Position numbers and translations under genes: made by a program. The notes under the pieces were generated by a model that was given only the letters and a program-made list of their open reading frames with translations, was not told the DNA's origin and made no database searches. Shown here in pieces: positions 33,108-33,328 of a stretch of 33,328 nucleotides of DNA. The DNA is taken from the NCBI GenBank assembly GCA_024235755.1, contig JACKLV010000022.1, positions 1 to 33,328 on the forward strand. The letters run 5' to 3'. Position 1 is the stretch's first letter; each line of letters starts with the position of its first letter. Source of the DNA: Burkholderiales bacterium (GTDB lineage: Bacteria > Pseudomonadota > Gammaproteobacteria > Burkholderiales > Nitrosomonadaceae).

Positions 33108-33328
33108 CACAAAAATATGAAGCAACAGGCGCGAGGGGTTCAGCAAAACTGTTTTGTAATGGTGTTATTAAGGGTTAATGTATCGCCGTAAGGCGAGAAT
33201 TTCGTTTGGGCTATTGACTCAAGACGGCTAATGGGTGACCAGGAATGTTAAAATTGATGTTAATTTCTGGTCGAAATGGTGATTTATTGATGCTCACACC
33301 CAGCAAACCGATTCGTTTGATGGTTGGG
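33108..33328 (+). other. Window-end region with a possible gene start
   Basis: No gene is established here. A plus-strand frame opens at ATG 33245 (or 33257 or 33290) and stays open to the window end, reading LMLTPSKPIRLMVG at the end. A run of AGGA directly abuts the first ATG, which is too close to serve it. The fragment is too short to identify. Confidence 0.2.

Noticed and set aside
30180..33328. Second copy of the tRNA-Phe 3' end as an island boundary (attR)
   Set aside because: No clear repeat of the tRNA end was seen by eye; the region near 32832 (cccttgcacggccagcc) is only superficially similar.

Overview
The window looks like a chromosomal segment of a betaproteobacterium of the Nitrosomonadaceae, most likely a Nitrosomonas species. 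The strongest pointer is a small periplasmic metal-binding protein of the SmbP type, first described in Nitrosomonas europaea. The housekeeping genes (ubiE-DUF971, orn/M48/phhB/rsgA, M16-ftsY-ftsE-ftsX-rpoH, hemF/aroC) are of the proteobacterial type. The assignment is made by eye, without database searches.

Layout. 1-1.65 kb: a YjfB-like small protein with a UUCG terminator, a membrane-anchored protein of unknown function, and a His-rich secreted protein. 1.7-4.5 kb: ubiE, a DUF971 gene, and a phoR histidine kinase without phoB. 4.6-9.0 kb: a haem-c fatty acid cis/trans isomerase (cti), a cysteine-free Crp/Fnr regulator, and a cation diffusion facilitator. 9.0-12.8 kb: a charged, His-rich secreted protein, then rsgA, phhB and an M48 (Ste24-like) protease on the minus strand, divergent from orn. 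12.9-20.0 kb: a His-rich EF-hand protein, then a minus-strand heavy-metal efflux cassette (czcI-like, an RND pump fused to a TolC-like outer-membrane factor, and a His-rich czcB-like adaptor). 20.1-25.5 kb: an M16 protease, ftsY, ftsE, ftsX and rpoH. 25.5-29.7 kb: smbP, a secreted six-blade Kelch protein, and hemF divergent from aroC. 29.9-33.3 kb: tRNA-Arg(ACG), tRNA-Phe(GAA), a decayed integrase, a small secreted protein, a BBP2-type porin, and an end region with a possible 40-residue protein.

Common theme. Metal handling recurs: the Czc-type efflux system, a Zn-type CDF exporter, SmbP, and three or four secreted proteins with dense His or acidic tracts. Together they could buffer and export divalent metals in the cell envelope, which would suit a copper- and iron-demanding ammonia oxidiser. 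The fused pump and its adaptor resemble Bacteroidetes systems more than proteobacterial czcCBA and are the best candidate for horizontally acquired DNA.

Regulatory signals that can be read directly are a CIRCE operator (one mismatch) upstream of rpoH, an FNR/Anr-type box between hemF and aroC, palindromes upstream of the efflux operon and of smbP, and several intrinsic terminators. I found no CRISPR array, intact insertion sequence, toxin-antitoxin pair or recognisable anti-phage system.
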